Positions 17,526 through 25,291 of a stretch of DNA of 64,000 nucleotides are shown here, piece after piece. The notes below the pieces were generated by a model that saw only the letters and a list, made by a program, of their open reading frames with translations, was not told where the DNA came from and searched no databases. Every line of letters starts with the position of its first letter. The first letter of the stretch is position 1. Both the position numbers and the translations under genes were made by a program. The stretch is taken from assembly GCF_029714285.1 (NCBI RefSeq), contig NZ_CP121662.1:2108001-2172000 (forward strand), in the 5' to 3' direction. Source of the DNA: Rhizobium sp. CB3090 (GTDB taxonomy: Bacteria; Pseudomonadota; Alphaproteobacteria; Rhizobiales; Rhizobiaceae).

Positions 17526-18905
17526 ATGGTGACATTCGACTCGATCAGGCGCGATCAGGAGCACACGCCCTCCAATGGCATGCGCTGGTTTTCGCGCTGG
17601 TGGCGGCGGCGACTGCCGACCGGGCTTTATGCACGCACGCTGCTAATCTTCATCCTGCCCATGATCATCCTGCAGGCGGTCGTAACCATCGTCTTCATGG
17701 AGCGTCACTGGCAGATGGTGACGCAACGCCTGTCGATGGCCACCACCCGCGACATCGCCGCCATCATCGACATCATCCAAACTTATCCGCAGGATCCCGA
17801 CTATTCCACCATCACGCAGATGGCCCGGCAAAAGCTCGACCTCAGCATTTCGATCGAGCCGGGCGGCGAGCTGCCGCCGCCGCGCGAGAAGCCGTTCTTC
17901 TCGATTCTCGATGGCATCCTGAGCGACGAAATCCGCGACCAGATCAATCTCCCCTTCTGGGTCGATACGGTCGGCAATTCCAGCCTTGTCGAAATCCGCA
18001 TCAAACTGCCGGACAAAGTACTGCGCGTCTTTGCAAAGCGCAGCCAGACCTACGCCTCCAACACGCATATCTTCATTCTTTGGATGGTCGGCACATCACT
18101 GGCACTGATCGGTATTGCCGTGCTGTTCCTGCGCGGCCAGATTCGGCCGATCCTGGCGCTGGCACAGGCTGCGGAGAGTTTCGGCAAGGGCCAGCGGCGG
18201 GACGATTATTCGCCCCGGGGCGCCGACGAAATCCGCCGTGCCGGCCTCGCCTTCATCCTGATGCGCGAGCGCATCGAACGGCAGATCGAGCAGCGCACCG
18301 CAATGCTCTCCGGCGTCAGCCACGACCTGCGCACCGTGCTCACACGCTTCAAACTGCAGCTCGCCCTCATCGGCGACAATCCCGATCTTGTCGGCCTCAA
18401 CGAGGATGTCGAGGACATGCAGAGCATGCTGGAGGGCTATATGGCCTTCGCCCGAGGCGAGGCGGAAGAGGATGTCGGCACACTTCGGCTCAGCGATATC
18501 CTCGATAAGGTCGAACAGGACTTCTCGCTGCACGGCAAATCCATGAGCTTTTCCATCGACGGCGACAATGAAATCTCCGTCCGACCGAATGCCTTTACGC
18601 GACTGGTGACGAACCTCGCCTCCAATGCGCGCCGCTACGCGCACACGCTGCGTATCGAAGCCAAGCACAGTCCCAAATGGCTGACGATCAATTTCGACGA
18701 TGACGGTCCCGGCATTCCGGTCAATGCGCGCGAGGATGTGTTCAAGCCGTTCTTCCGGCTGGACGAGGCGCGCAATCTCGACAATTCCGGCACGGGCCTC
18801 GGCCTTGCCATTGCCCGGGACATCGCCCGCAGCCACGGCGGCAACGTCACGCTTGGCGACAGCCCGCTGGGCGGCCTGCGTGCCACCATCCGCATTCCGG
18901 CTTAA
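17526..18905 (+). CDS. EnvZ-like sensor histidine kinase
   Basis: This 459-residue inner-membrane kinase has two membrane segments (about 36-58 and 181-203) enclosing a periplasmic domain of about 120 residues. A HAMP linker follows, then the DHp box with phosphoacceptor His266 in GVSHDLRTVLTRF. The ATPase domain has N-box LVTNLASNARRYA, G1 FDDDGPGIP and G2 GTGLGLAIARDIARSHGG. It lies just after the response regulator and is the expected cognate kinase. The periplasmic ligand is unknown. Confidence 0.9.
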   Translation: MVTFDSIRRDQEHTPSNGMRWFSRWWRRRLPTGLYARTLLIFILPMIILQAVVTIVFMERHWQMVTQRLSMATTRDIAAIIDIIQTYPQDPDYSTITQMARQKLDLSISIEPGGELPPPREKPFFSILDGILSDEIRDQINLPFWVDTVGNSSLVEIRIKLPDKVLRVFAKRSQTYASNTHIFILWMVGTSLALIGIAVLFLRGQIRPILALAQAAESFGKGQRRDDYSPRGADEIRRAGLAFILMRERIERQIEQRTAMLSGVSHDLRTVLTRFKLQLALIGDNPDLVGLNEDVEDMQSMLEGYMAFARGEAEEDVGTLRLSDILDKVEQDFSLHGKSMSFSIDGDNEISVRPNAFTRLVTNLASNARRYAHTLRIEAKHSPKWLTINFDDDGPGIPVNAREDVFKPFFRLDEARNLDNSGTGLGLAIARDIARSHGGNVTLGDSPLGGLRATIRIPA

Positions 18906-18918
18906 GAAAGGAAATTGC

Positions 18919-19500
18919 ATGCCGATCGACATCAACGACATGCACTGGCTCAATCTGCCGCCGGCCTGGGAAATGAACAACGGCCGGCTTACTGTCCGCT
19001 CCGGCGAAAAGACCGATTTCTGGCAGGGAACCTATTACGGCTTCCATCGCGACAACGGCCATTTCCTCGGCAGGCATCGCCGCGGCGACTTTACGGCCGA
19101 GATCACCTTCATCGGGCATTATCACGAACTCTACGACCAGGCCGGCCTGATGGTCCGCCATGACGCCACGCACTGGATGAAGTGCGGGATCGAATATACC
19201 GACGGCGCCAAACATTTCAGCGTCGTTATCACCAACGGCAACTCCGACTGGTCCGCCTTCCGGCTCGATCATGAGTTCGATGCCCTGTCGGTGCGGGTGA
19301 CCCGCAACGGCGACGCGCTTTTCATCCAATACCGCACCGACAAGATGACCGAGTGGCGCATGGCTAGGCTCGCCTGGTTCGATCCGGCCCTCGAAGAAGT
19401 CTCCATCGGCCCCGTCTTCTGCTCACCCCAGCGCGACGGTTTCGAGGCGGAATTTCTGGATTTCAGCGTAACCGACCCCGTGTCGCGGGATATTCATTAA
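18919..19500 (+). CDS. DUF1349 concanavalin A-like protein
   Basis: This 193-residue protein matches the DUF1349 family, a beta-sandwich with a concanavalin A-like fold. Characteristic stretches are FWQGTYYGFHRDNGHF, HYHELYDQAGLMVRHDATHWMKCGIEYTDG and a C-terminal IGPVFCSPQRDGFEAEFLDF. No signal peptide is seen. The start at 18919 follows AGAAAGGAAATTGC. It lies 13 bp after the kinase gene and may be cotranscribed with it. The function is unknown. Confidence 0.85.
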   Translation: MPIDINDMHWLNLPPAWEMNNGRLTVRSGEKTDFWQGTYYGFHRDNGHFLGRHRRGDFTAEITFIGHYHELYDQAGLMVRHDATHWMKCGIEYTDGAKHFSVVITNGNSDWSAFRLDHEFDALSVRVTRNGDALFIQYRTDKMTEWRMARLAWFDPALEEVSIGPVFCSPQRDGFEAEFLDFSVTDPVSRDIH

Positions 19501-19501
19501 T

Positions 19502-19686
19502 ACCCTTCGCCCCAGCGGGGAGAAGGTGGGCTGGAGCGATTGAGCAAAGCGAAATCGCGACAGCTCGGATGAGGGGGCCGCGGAGCGAAGCGACGCGGGT
19601 CTTGAGCACAAGCGAAAGGCGGCTTTCCCCGTAACGCCCCCTCACCCGCGCATACGCGCGACCCTCTCACCGCCGGGGCGAGGGTA
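19502..19686. repeat. Palindrome-ended intergenic mosaic repeat
   Basis: This roughly 185-bp element fills the whole space between two convergent genes. It starts one base after the DUF1349 stop codon and ends just before the csaA stop codon. Each end is a GC-rich hairpin (ACCCTTCGCCCC/GGGGAGAAGGT on the left; ACCCTCTCACCGCC/GGGGCGAGGGT on the right), with internal GATGAGGGGG/CCCCCTCAC. The sequence type is common between genes in rhizobia. It can form terminators for both genes. Confidence 0.7.
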
Positions 19687-19691
19687 ACACT

Positions 19692-20033
19692 TCACATCAT
19701 CTTCTTGCCGTTCGGCACCGGCTGAGTCACCGCCGCAAGCACGATTGCGCCGGCTTCATCCTCGAAGCCGAGTGTCAGCACTTCGGAGCGGACAGGCCCG
19801 ATTTGGCGCGGCGGAAAATTGACCACGCCGAGAATCTGGCGGCCGATGAGGGATTCCGGCGTGTAGTGCACGGTGATCTGCGCCGAAGAGCGCTTGATGC
19901 CGATCTCCGGTCCGAAATCGATCTTCAATTTGAAAGCTGGCTTGCGCGCTTCCGGAAAAGGCTCCGCCTCGATTATCGTGCCGACGCGGATGTCCACCCG
20001 CTCGAAATCGCCATAGGTGATCTCTTCCGCCAT
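19692..20033 (-). CDS. csaA: CsaA-type tRNA-binding/chaperone protein
   Basis: This 113-residue protein is a single tRNA-binding OB-fold domain of the CsaA type: [33 protein letters not shown], then [28 protein letters not shown]. The family acts as a secretion-related chaperone in Bacillus and is related to the C-terminal tRNA-binding domain of methionyl-tRNA synthetase. The ATG at 20033 after GAGGGTGTGCGT is preferred to GTG at 20039. It follows proC by 26 bp on the same strand, so it is probably the last gene of a ybjN-proC-csaA transcript. Confidence 0.88.
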   Translation of the reverse strand: MAEEITYGDFERVDIRVGTIIEAEPFPEARKPAFKLKIDFGPEIGIKRSSAQITVHYTPESLIGRQILGVVNFPPRQIGPVRSEVLTLGFEDEAGAIVLAAVTQPVPNGKKMM

Positions 20034-20059
20034 ACGCACACCCTCATGATGCTAGGAAA

Positions 20060-20899
20060 TTAACCGGCCAGCTCCTGTGCGCGCTTGCGCGCCGCCGCCA
20101 GCGCCTCATCAAACAGAGGCTGCATGCCATCCTCCGCCATCAGAACGGCAAGGGCTGCGGCAGTTGTTCCGCCGGGAGACGTCACATTCTGACGCAGGCG
20201 CGAAGCGTCATCGGGGGACTGATGCAGCAATTCACCAGCCCCCGCGACAGTTTCCCGTGCGAGGCGCATGGCGAGGTCCGCCTGCAGGCCGAGCTTCCGG
20301 CCCGCCTCCGCCATGCACTCGACGAGATAAAACACATAGGCCGGCCCGCTACCGGAAACGGCCGTTACGGCATCGATATCGGCCTCCGCCGGCACCCATT
20401 CGACCGGACCGGACACCTTCAGAAGATTTTGCACCAACTGCCGCTGGCGCTCGCCGACCTTGGCGTTGGCAAACGCGCCGGTGACGCCGCGGCCGACCAT
20501 GGCCGGCGTGTTCGGCATGGCGCGCACCATCGCCGCTTCACCTAGGCTTTGTTCAAGGAAAGCAAGTGTCTTGCCGGCAGCGATCGACACCACCACCGTA
20601 TTCGGTCCAATCGACGCCTTGAACGGCGGCAATACGGCTTCCATGACCTGCGGTTTGACGGCAATGAAGAGAACGCCGGCGATAACACCTTCGGGAACGC
20701 CGGTGACATGCTTCGCGCCGGCATCGGCGATCAACTTCAACATCGTCTCGGACGGCTGCGGATCAACGACGATCACCGAGGAGCCCGGCACGCCGCTTTT
20801 CAGCCAGCCTGTCAAAAGAGCGCCGCCCATATTCCCCGCCCCAATCAGAATGATGGGATCGGAGGATGCAAAAGCGCTCGATGATGCCTCTGTTGCCAT
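20060..20899 (-). CDS. proC: Pyrroline-5-carboxylate reductase
   Basis: This 279-residue enzyme reduces 1-pyrroline-5-carboxylate to proline with NAD(P)H. The Rossmann motif is ILIGAGNMGGALLTGWL (about 17-33); VKPQVMEAVLP and RAMPNTPAMVGRG follow. The C-terminal signature DAVTAVSGSGPAYVFYLVE and QNVTSPGGTTAAAL are clear. The start at 20899 is one base after the ybjN stop region, giving tight coupling to the upstream gene. Length and motifs are normal. Confidence 0.94.
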   Translation of the reverse strand: MATEASSSAFASSDPIILIGAGNMGGALLTGWLKSGVPGSSVIVVDPQPSETMLKLIADAGAKHVTGVPEGVIAGVLFIAVKPQVMEAVLPPFKASIGPNTVVVSIAAGKTLAFLEQSLGEAAMVRAMPNTPAMVGRGVTGAFANAKVGERQRQLVQNLLKVSGPVEWVPAEADIDAVTAVSGSGPAYVFYLVECMAEAGRKLGLQADLAMRLARETVAGAGELLHQSPDDASRLRQNVTSPGGTTAAALAVLMAEDGMQPLFDEALAAARKRAQELAG

Positions 20900-20900
20900 A

Positions 20901-21401
20901 TCAAGCTTCGCCCACGGTTTCGAAAAGCACGGCTTCCATGGCGCGATTTGCGTCAAGGCCGGACCATACTACAAATTGGAAAGCCTGATAATAAGCTTCA
21001 CAGGTGTCAAGGGCATTGGACAGCAGCACTTCCACCTGCCTGTTGGTCGGCTCGGCGCCGCCGGAAAGCAGCAGCGACTGCCGGAAGATCACGATATCCT
21101 CCTGCCGCCACAGATCGAAATGCCCCATCAGCACCTGACCGTTGATGCAGGACAGCAGCTTGATGACCTCGTTGACACGCGGATCGGGCACTTTGATGTC
21201 GAAGGCGCAGGCAATATGCAGTGCCTCGAACTCCTCCATCCACGAGAAAGAGACATGATAATCGGTCCATCGACCTTCGACGGTCATGGCAATTTCATCC
21301 TCGCCGGACCGCTCGAACGACCAGTCATTATTGGCGGCCACGAATTCGATCATATCGACCGGATTCGATTGTCGTTCGACTTCCAATTCCATAAGGCTCA
21401 T
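20901..21401 (-). CDS. YbjN-domain protein
   Basis: This 166-residue protein matches the YbjN family: NPVDMIEFVAANNDWSFERSGEDEIAM, then SFSWMEEFEALHIACAFDIKVP and WRQEDIVIFRQSLLLSGGAEPTNRQVEVLLSNALDTCEAYYQAF. The fold resembles type III secretion chaperones, and YbjN overexpression in E. coli alters motility and stress responses. Here it is the first gene of a run with proC, which starts one base after its end. The start at 21401 is chosen for family length; the frame is open further upstream. Confidence 0.85.
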   Translation of the reverse strand: MSLMELEVERQSNPVDMIEFVAANNDWSFERSGEDEIAMTVEGRWTDYHVSFSWMEEFEALHIACAFDIKVPDPRVNEVIKLLSCINGQVLMGHFDLWRQEDIVIFRQSLLLSGGAEPTNRQVEVLLSNALDTCEAYYQAFQFVVWSGLDANRAMEAVLFETVGEA

Positions 21402-21791
21402 GCAGCACCTTTTTGACCGGAACGAATGCAGCTTCCCGTGCTCGAACACTGAAAGAACGCAAACAGTTTTACTCCGGAAACATCCTCGGGATGATGTTGA
21501 ACGGCTGCCAGACTAACGCATCCACCCTGCCCGGAGCTTACCAAGTCCGTTTCGAATCATCATTTAAAATCAGTGTATAACGGCATGCCCGGCGTGCCAG
21601 CCCCTCATCGGAGATTTTGGCGAAGGGCGCTGTGGACAGCTCTTCCGATGTCTATTCAGAAGGGAGTCATAACCGACTCTGACGATTGGCTTTTTTGCCT
21701 GTGTCCACAGGTGGAAAAACTATCGAAAATTTTAGAGGAAAAATGCGCGGCAGACGCGTGCCGCGCCGATTTCTCGCAAAATGAATCGCGA
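21402..21791. other. Intergenic region upstream of ybjN
   Basis: This stretch of 390 bp lies between two minus-strand genes and should hold the ybjN promoter and the 3' end of the BMFP-gene transcript. It is richer in A and T near 21550-21780. Short open frames here show no family features. I see no clear terminator or repeat. Confidence 0.45.
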
Positions 21792-22052
21792 CTACTTGCT
21801 TTCGGAGGAAAGACGCGCTTCCAGCGCTTCGATTCTGGCAAGCAATGCTTCGTTTTCGTCGCGCGCCTTGATCGCCATTTCGCGAACGGCTTCGAACTCC
21901 TCGCGCTTGACAATATCAAGGCTGTTCAGCCAGCGCTCGGCCTGCGCATTGAATGCCGTTTCAATCTCGCGGCGCACGCCCTGGGCAGCACCGGCGGCAT
22001 CGGTCATCAGCTTAGCGAAGTCATCCAAGATACGGTTCGGTCCAGTGCTCAT
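21792..22052 (-). CDS. BMFP-domain protein, UbiK-like accessory factor
   Basis: This 86-residue, mostly helical protein has an N-terminal amphipathic segment (NRILDDFAKLMTDAAGAAQGVRREIE) and a C-terminal coiled coil (REEFEAVREMAIKARDENEALLARIEALEARL). This is the pattern of BMFP/UbiK membrane-fusogenic proteins, which in Enterobacteria bind the UbiJ lipid carrier to support ubiquinone synthesis. The start at 22052 has GGAGATCGCT upstream. It is divergent from lgt. The ubiquinone role is inferred from family. Confidence 0.82.
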   Translation of the reverse strand: MSTGPNRILDDFAKLMTDAAGAAQGVRREIETAFNAQAERWLNSLDIVKREEFEAVREMAIKARDENEALLARIEALEARLSSESK

Positions 22053-22252
22053 AGCGATCTCCTTGCGGCCGTCGGCCCCGAAAATGGACGGCATCATATG
22101 AGGGGCCAGATAGCTCTGAGGTAAGATTTCCCGGGGTTCGATGCAAGTAAATTGAGATAGAGCGGGACAACCGGTCTCGGGGCGCAAGACACACGAATAA
22201 TCGACTTGACCGTTTCACTAGCGAACGCCATGTTCCGCGCTCATTGGATTTA

Positions 22253-22297
22253 GCATGATCTTATCCAAAAACCGCACAGGGGTTTTGGGAATCATGC
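22253..22297. repeat. Short dispersed palindrome before lgt
   Basis: A 45-bp imperfect palindrome: GCATGATC at the left, GAATCATGC at the right, and AAAAACC/GGGGTTTT inside. A related one lies after lgt at 23222-23265. This motif type is scattered through rhizobial intergenic DNA. It lies about 20 bp before the lgt start. Confidence 0.65.
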
Positions 22298-22316
22298 CGT
22301 AACGGACGCGAAAATC

Positions 22317-23204
22317 TTGCTGACATCAGCCAATCTTGCCGCCATCCTGCCGTTCCCGGATATCGATCCGATCGCCTTTTCGCTCGGCCCGCTGTCGGTC
22401 CATTGGTACGGCCTTGCTTATGTCGCGGGCATCCTGCTCGGCTGGTTCTATGCGAGGCGGCTCGTCGACAATGGCAAGCTCTGGCCGAACGACACAGCAC
22501 CGTTGACGCGGGCACACCTGGACGACTTTATCCTGTGGGTCGCCTTCGGCATCGTGCTCGGCGGACGCATCGGCTATATCCTGTTTTACGATCTCGATCC
22601 GGTACTCGCCAATCCGATTCGCGCCATCGAGGTCTGGAATGGCGGCATGTCTTTCCACGGTGGATTGATTGGCACGACCATCGCCATGATTCTGTTCGCC
22701 AATCGCAACAAGATCCCAGCCTGGAGCCTGTTCGACATCGTCGCCGCCGTTGCCCCGATCGGCCTCTTCTTCGGCCGTATCGCCAATTTCATCAATGGCG
22801 AACTTTGGGGCCGGACCACCGACGTGCCTTGGGCGATGGTTTTCTGCAGCCCGCATATCCTGGCCTCTCATCAGGGCGTCTGCCCCGCCGGCCTCGATCC
22901 GCGCCACCCCAGCCAGCTCTATGAAGCCGGGATCGAGGGCATCGTGCTCTTCACCGTCCTCTTCATCCTTACGCGCTGGCTGTTGGCGCTGAAGAAGCCC
23001 GGCACCGTCAGCGGCGTCTTTGTCATCGGTTATGCCTGCTCGCGCATTTTCGTCGAATTCTTCCGTCAGCCTGACGAGCAGCTCGGCTATCTGCTTGGCA
23101 CGAACTGGCTGACCATGGGCATGGTGCTGTCCCTGCCGATGGTTGCGATCGGCCTATGGGCCGTGATCCGCGCCCGCCACGTTGCAGCCAGACAGACGGC
23201 TTGA
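22317..23204 (+). CDS. lgt: Prolipoprotein diacylglyceryl transferase
   Basis: This 295-residue inner-membrane enzyme transfers a diacylglyceryl group from phosphatidylglycerol to the lipobox cysteine of prolipoproteins. It has seven or so helices and the Lgt signature in FGRIANFINGELWGRTTDVPWAMVF, with HPSQLYEAGIEGIVLF after it. WNGGMSFHGGLIG holds the essential His. The start is a TTG at 22317, the only one fitting the family N-terminus (LPFPDIDPIAFSLGPLSVHWYG). Its ribosome site is weak because a palindromic repeat ends just upstream. It leads the lgt-midA-pgeF group. Confidence 0.94.
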   Translation: MLTSANLAAILPFPDIDPIAFSLGPLSVHWYGLAYVAGILLGWFYARRLVDNGKLWPNDTAPLTRAHLDDFILWVAFGIVLGGRIGYILFYDLDPVLANPIRAIEVWNGGMSFHGGLIGTTIAMILFANRNKIPAWSLFDIVAAVAPIGLFFGRIANFINGELWGRTTDVPWAMVFCSPHILASHQGVCPAGLDPRHPSQLYEAGIEGIVLFTVLFILTRWLLALKKPGTVSGVFVIGYACSRIFVEFFRQPDEQLGYLLGTNWLTMGMVLSLPMVAIGLWAVIRARHVAARQTA

Positions 23205-23221
23205 ACTCTAGGTTTAATGTC

Positions 23222-23265
23222 GCATGATCCGCCCGAAAGCCGATTCATATTTCTCGGGACCATGC
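23222..23265. repeat. Short dispersed palindrome after lgt
   Basis: A 44-bp imperfect palindrome, GCATGATCCGCCCGA at the left and TCTCGGGACCATGC at the right, related to the one at 22253-22297. The two bracket lgt. It lies 17 bp before the next start codon. Confidence 0.6.
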
Positions 23266-23282
23266 TTTAGCGAGACCAAACG

Positions 23283-24380
23283 ATGACGACCGCGCTCGGG
23301 GACAAAATCAAGGCTATCATCCGCGCCAACGGGCCGATCAGCATCACCGACTTTTTCTCGCTCTGCCTCGCCGACCCGCAGCACGGCTACTACAAGACGC
23401 GCGAACCCTTCGGCCGTGTCGGCGATTTCGTCACGGCGCCCGAGATCAGCCAGCTTTTCGGCGAGATGATCGGCGTCTTCATGGTGCATGCCTGGCAGCG
23501 CCACGGCACGCCAACCAATATCCGCCTCGTCGAAATCGGCCCCGGCCGCGGCACGATGATGGCGGACATGCTGCGTGTCATCACCAAGCTCGCGCCGCCG
23601 CTCTATGACGCGATGACGGTGCATCTGGTCGAAACCAGCGAGCGGCTGCAGGGTTTTCAGCGCCAGACGCTTGAGGCGCATGGCGATAAGATTTCCTGGC
23701 ATTCGGACTTCGATGAAGTGCCGGCGGGTTTCACGCTTCTTGCCGCCAACGAACTTTTCGACGCCATTCCCATTCGCCAGTTCGTCCGCACCGCAAACGG
23801 TTTTCGCGAGCGCACGGTGGGGCTCGACGTCAATGACGAACTAACCTTCACGGCCGGCATCGCGAGCCTCGACCCCACGCTTCTCCCGAACGGACCGCTT
23901 CCACCACTTGGCACGATCTTCGAGATCGCCCCTGCCCGTCAGGCGGTCATGACCACGATCTGCGACCGGATCGCCGCCCATGGCGGCACCGCGCTCGTCA
24001 TAGATTACGGCCATATGGCAACAGGCTTCGGCGATACGCTGCAGGCCGTGCGCATGCATGAATACGATCCGCCGCTGGAGCATCCCGGCGAAGCGGACCT
24101 TACCAGCCACGTCGATTTCCAGCATCTGGCCGAAACCGCTGTCGCATCCGGTCTGCATATCAACGGATGCTGTCATCAAGGCGATTTCCTGATCGGCCTT
24201 GGGCTGCTGGAGCGGGCTGCAGCGCTTGGCCGCGACCAAGATGCCGCAATGCAAGAGACCATCCGTATCGCTGCCGAACGGCTCGCCGGCGCCGGCGAAG
24301 GCAAGATGGGCGAGCTTTTCAAGGTGCTGGCCGTTTCCAGTCCGACGATCGATCTTTTGCCCTTTCGTCCCGTCCGCTGA
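23283..24380 (+). CDS. MidA/NDUFAF7-family class I SAM methyltransferase
   Basis: This 365-residue protein belongs to the family of mitochondrial NDUFAF7 (MidA), which dimethylates an arginine of a complex I subunit during assembly. It has the family start (ISITDFFSLCLADPQHGYYKTREPFGRVGDFVTAPEISQLFGEMIG), SAM motif VEIGPGRGTMMADMLR (about 81-96), and ANELFDAIPIRQF. A later VIDYGHMATGFGDTLQAVRMH is also typical. It follows lgt by 78 bp, a common alphaproteobacterial arrangement. A complex I role is inferred from the eukaryotic homologue. Confidence 0.87.
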   Translation: MTTALGDKIKAIIRANGPISITDFFSLCLADPQHGYYKTREPFGRVGDFVTAPEISQLFGEMIGVFMVHAWQRHGTPTNIRLVEIGPGRGTMMADMLRVITKLAPPLYDAMTVHLVETSERLQGFQRQTLEAHGDKISWHSDFDEVPAGFTLLAANELFDAIPIRQFVRTANGFRERTVGLDVNDELTFTAGIASLDPTLLPNGPLPPLGTIFEIAPARQAVMTTICDRIAAHGGTALVIDYGHMATGFGDTLQAVRMHEYDPPLEHPGEADLTSHVDFQHLAETAVASGLHINGCCHQGDFLIGLGLLERAAALGRDQDAAMQETIRIAAERLAGAGEGKMGELFKVLAVSSPTIDLLPFRPVR

Positions 24381-24507
24381 TTCATCACTATTGACTTCCG
24401 CGGATTGACAGAACGCGCATGGCTGGGCCAACATCCCGCTCAAACCGAACCGCTTCGCCACGGAAGCGTTATTTCCAGCACGAAAGAACATATCAAGGGA
24501 CGCAGCA

Positions 24508-25290
24508 TTGCCGACTCCGATCGAAAGCACGCTGCTGAGCGCCGCCAAGAGCGCCGGCATCCGTCACGGCTATTTCACCCGTGACGGCGGCGTTTCAGAG
24601 GGCCTTTACCGCGGATTGAATGTCGGCATCGGCTCCAACGACAATCGGGAGCATGTCCAGGAAAATCGTCGTCGCGTCGCCGCCTGGTTCGGCCTGCCAT
24701 TGGAACGACTCGCAACCGTGCACCAGATCCATTCGCCCGACGTGATAGCCGTCGACGCGAACTATGATGGCACTCGCCCGCAAGCCGACGCCATGGTGAC
24801 GGCAACGCCGGGGATAGTACTCGGCGTGCTTGCCGCCGATTGCGGGCCAATCCTCTTCGCCGATCCAGAAAACCGGGTGATCGGTGCCGCCCATGCCGGC
24901 TGGAAGGGCGCACTGACCGGCGTCCTGGAAAACACCATCGAAGCCATGGTTGCGCTTGGCGCCAAGCCAGAGACGATCACCGCCTGCCTCGGCCCCTCGA
25001 TCAGCCAGGCGAGCTACGAAGTCGGCCCGGAATTCGTGGATCGTTTCGTCACCTACGACCCAAGCTATGCCAAATACTTCATTCCGTCCGAGCGGACCGG
25101 TCATGCGATGTTCGACCTGCCGGGTCTGACGATCGACCGCCTGCGCAAGGCCGGCGTGACCGCTGAAAACCTCAATCTCTGTACCTATCCCGATCCCGAC
25201 CGCTTCTTCTCCTATCGCCGCACCACGCATGCGAAGGAGCCGGATTACGGCCGGCAGATTTCCGCCATTGCCATCGAGGAGACGTTCTAA
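24508..25290 (+). CDS. pgeF: PgeF-type peptidoglycan editing factor / polyphenol oxidase (laccase-domain)
   Basis: This 260-residue protein is of the YfiH/PgeF family, a cytoplasmic protein that removes wrongly placed L-serine from peptidoglycan precursors; older annotation calls it a multicopper polyphenol oxidase. The metal-site motifs are TVHQIHSPDV, LAADCGPILFADPENRVIGAAHAGWKG (Cys and His ligands) and CLGPSISQASYEVGPEF. The TTG start at 24508 follows AAGGGA. It stops one base before the next start codon, so the two genes are coupled. Confidence 0.87.
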   Translation: MPTPIESTLLSAAKSAGIRHGYFTRDGGVSEGLYRGLNVGIGSNDNREHVQENRRRVAAWFGLPLERLATVHQIHSPDVIAVDANYDGTRPQADAMVTATPGIVLGVLAADCGPILFADPENRVIGAAHAGWKGALTGVLENTIEAMVALGAKPETITACLGPSISQASYEVGPEFVDRFVTYDPSYAKYFIPSERTGHAMFDLPGLTIDRLRKAGVTAENLNLCTYPDPDRFFSYRRTTHAKEPDYGRQISAIAIEETF

Positions 25291-25291
25291 A

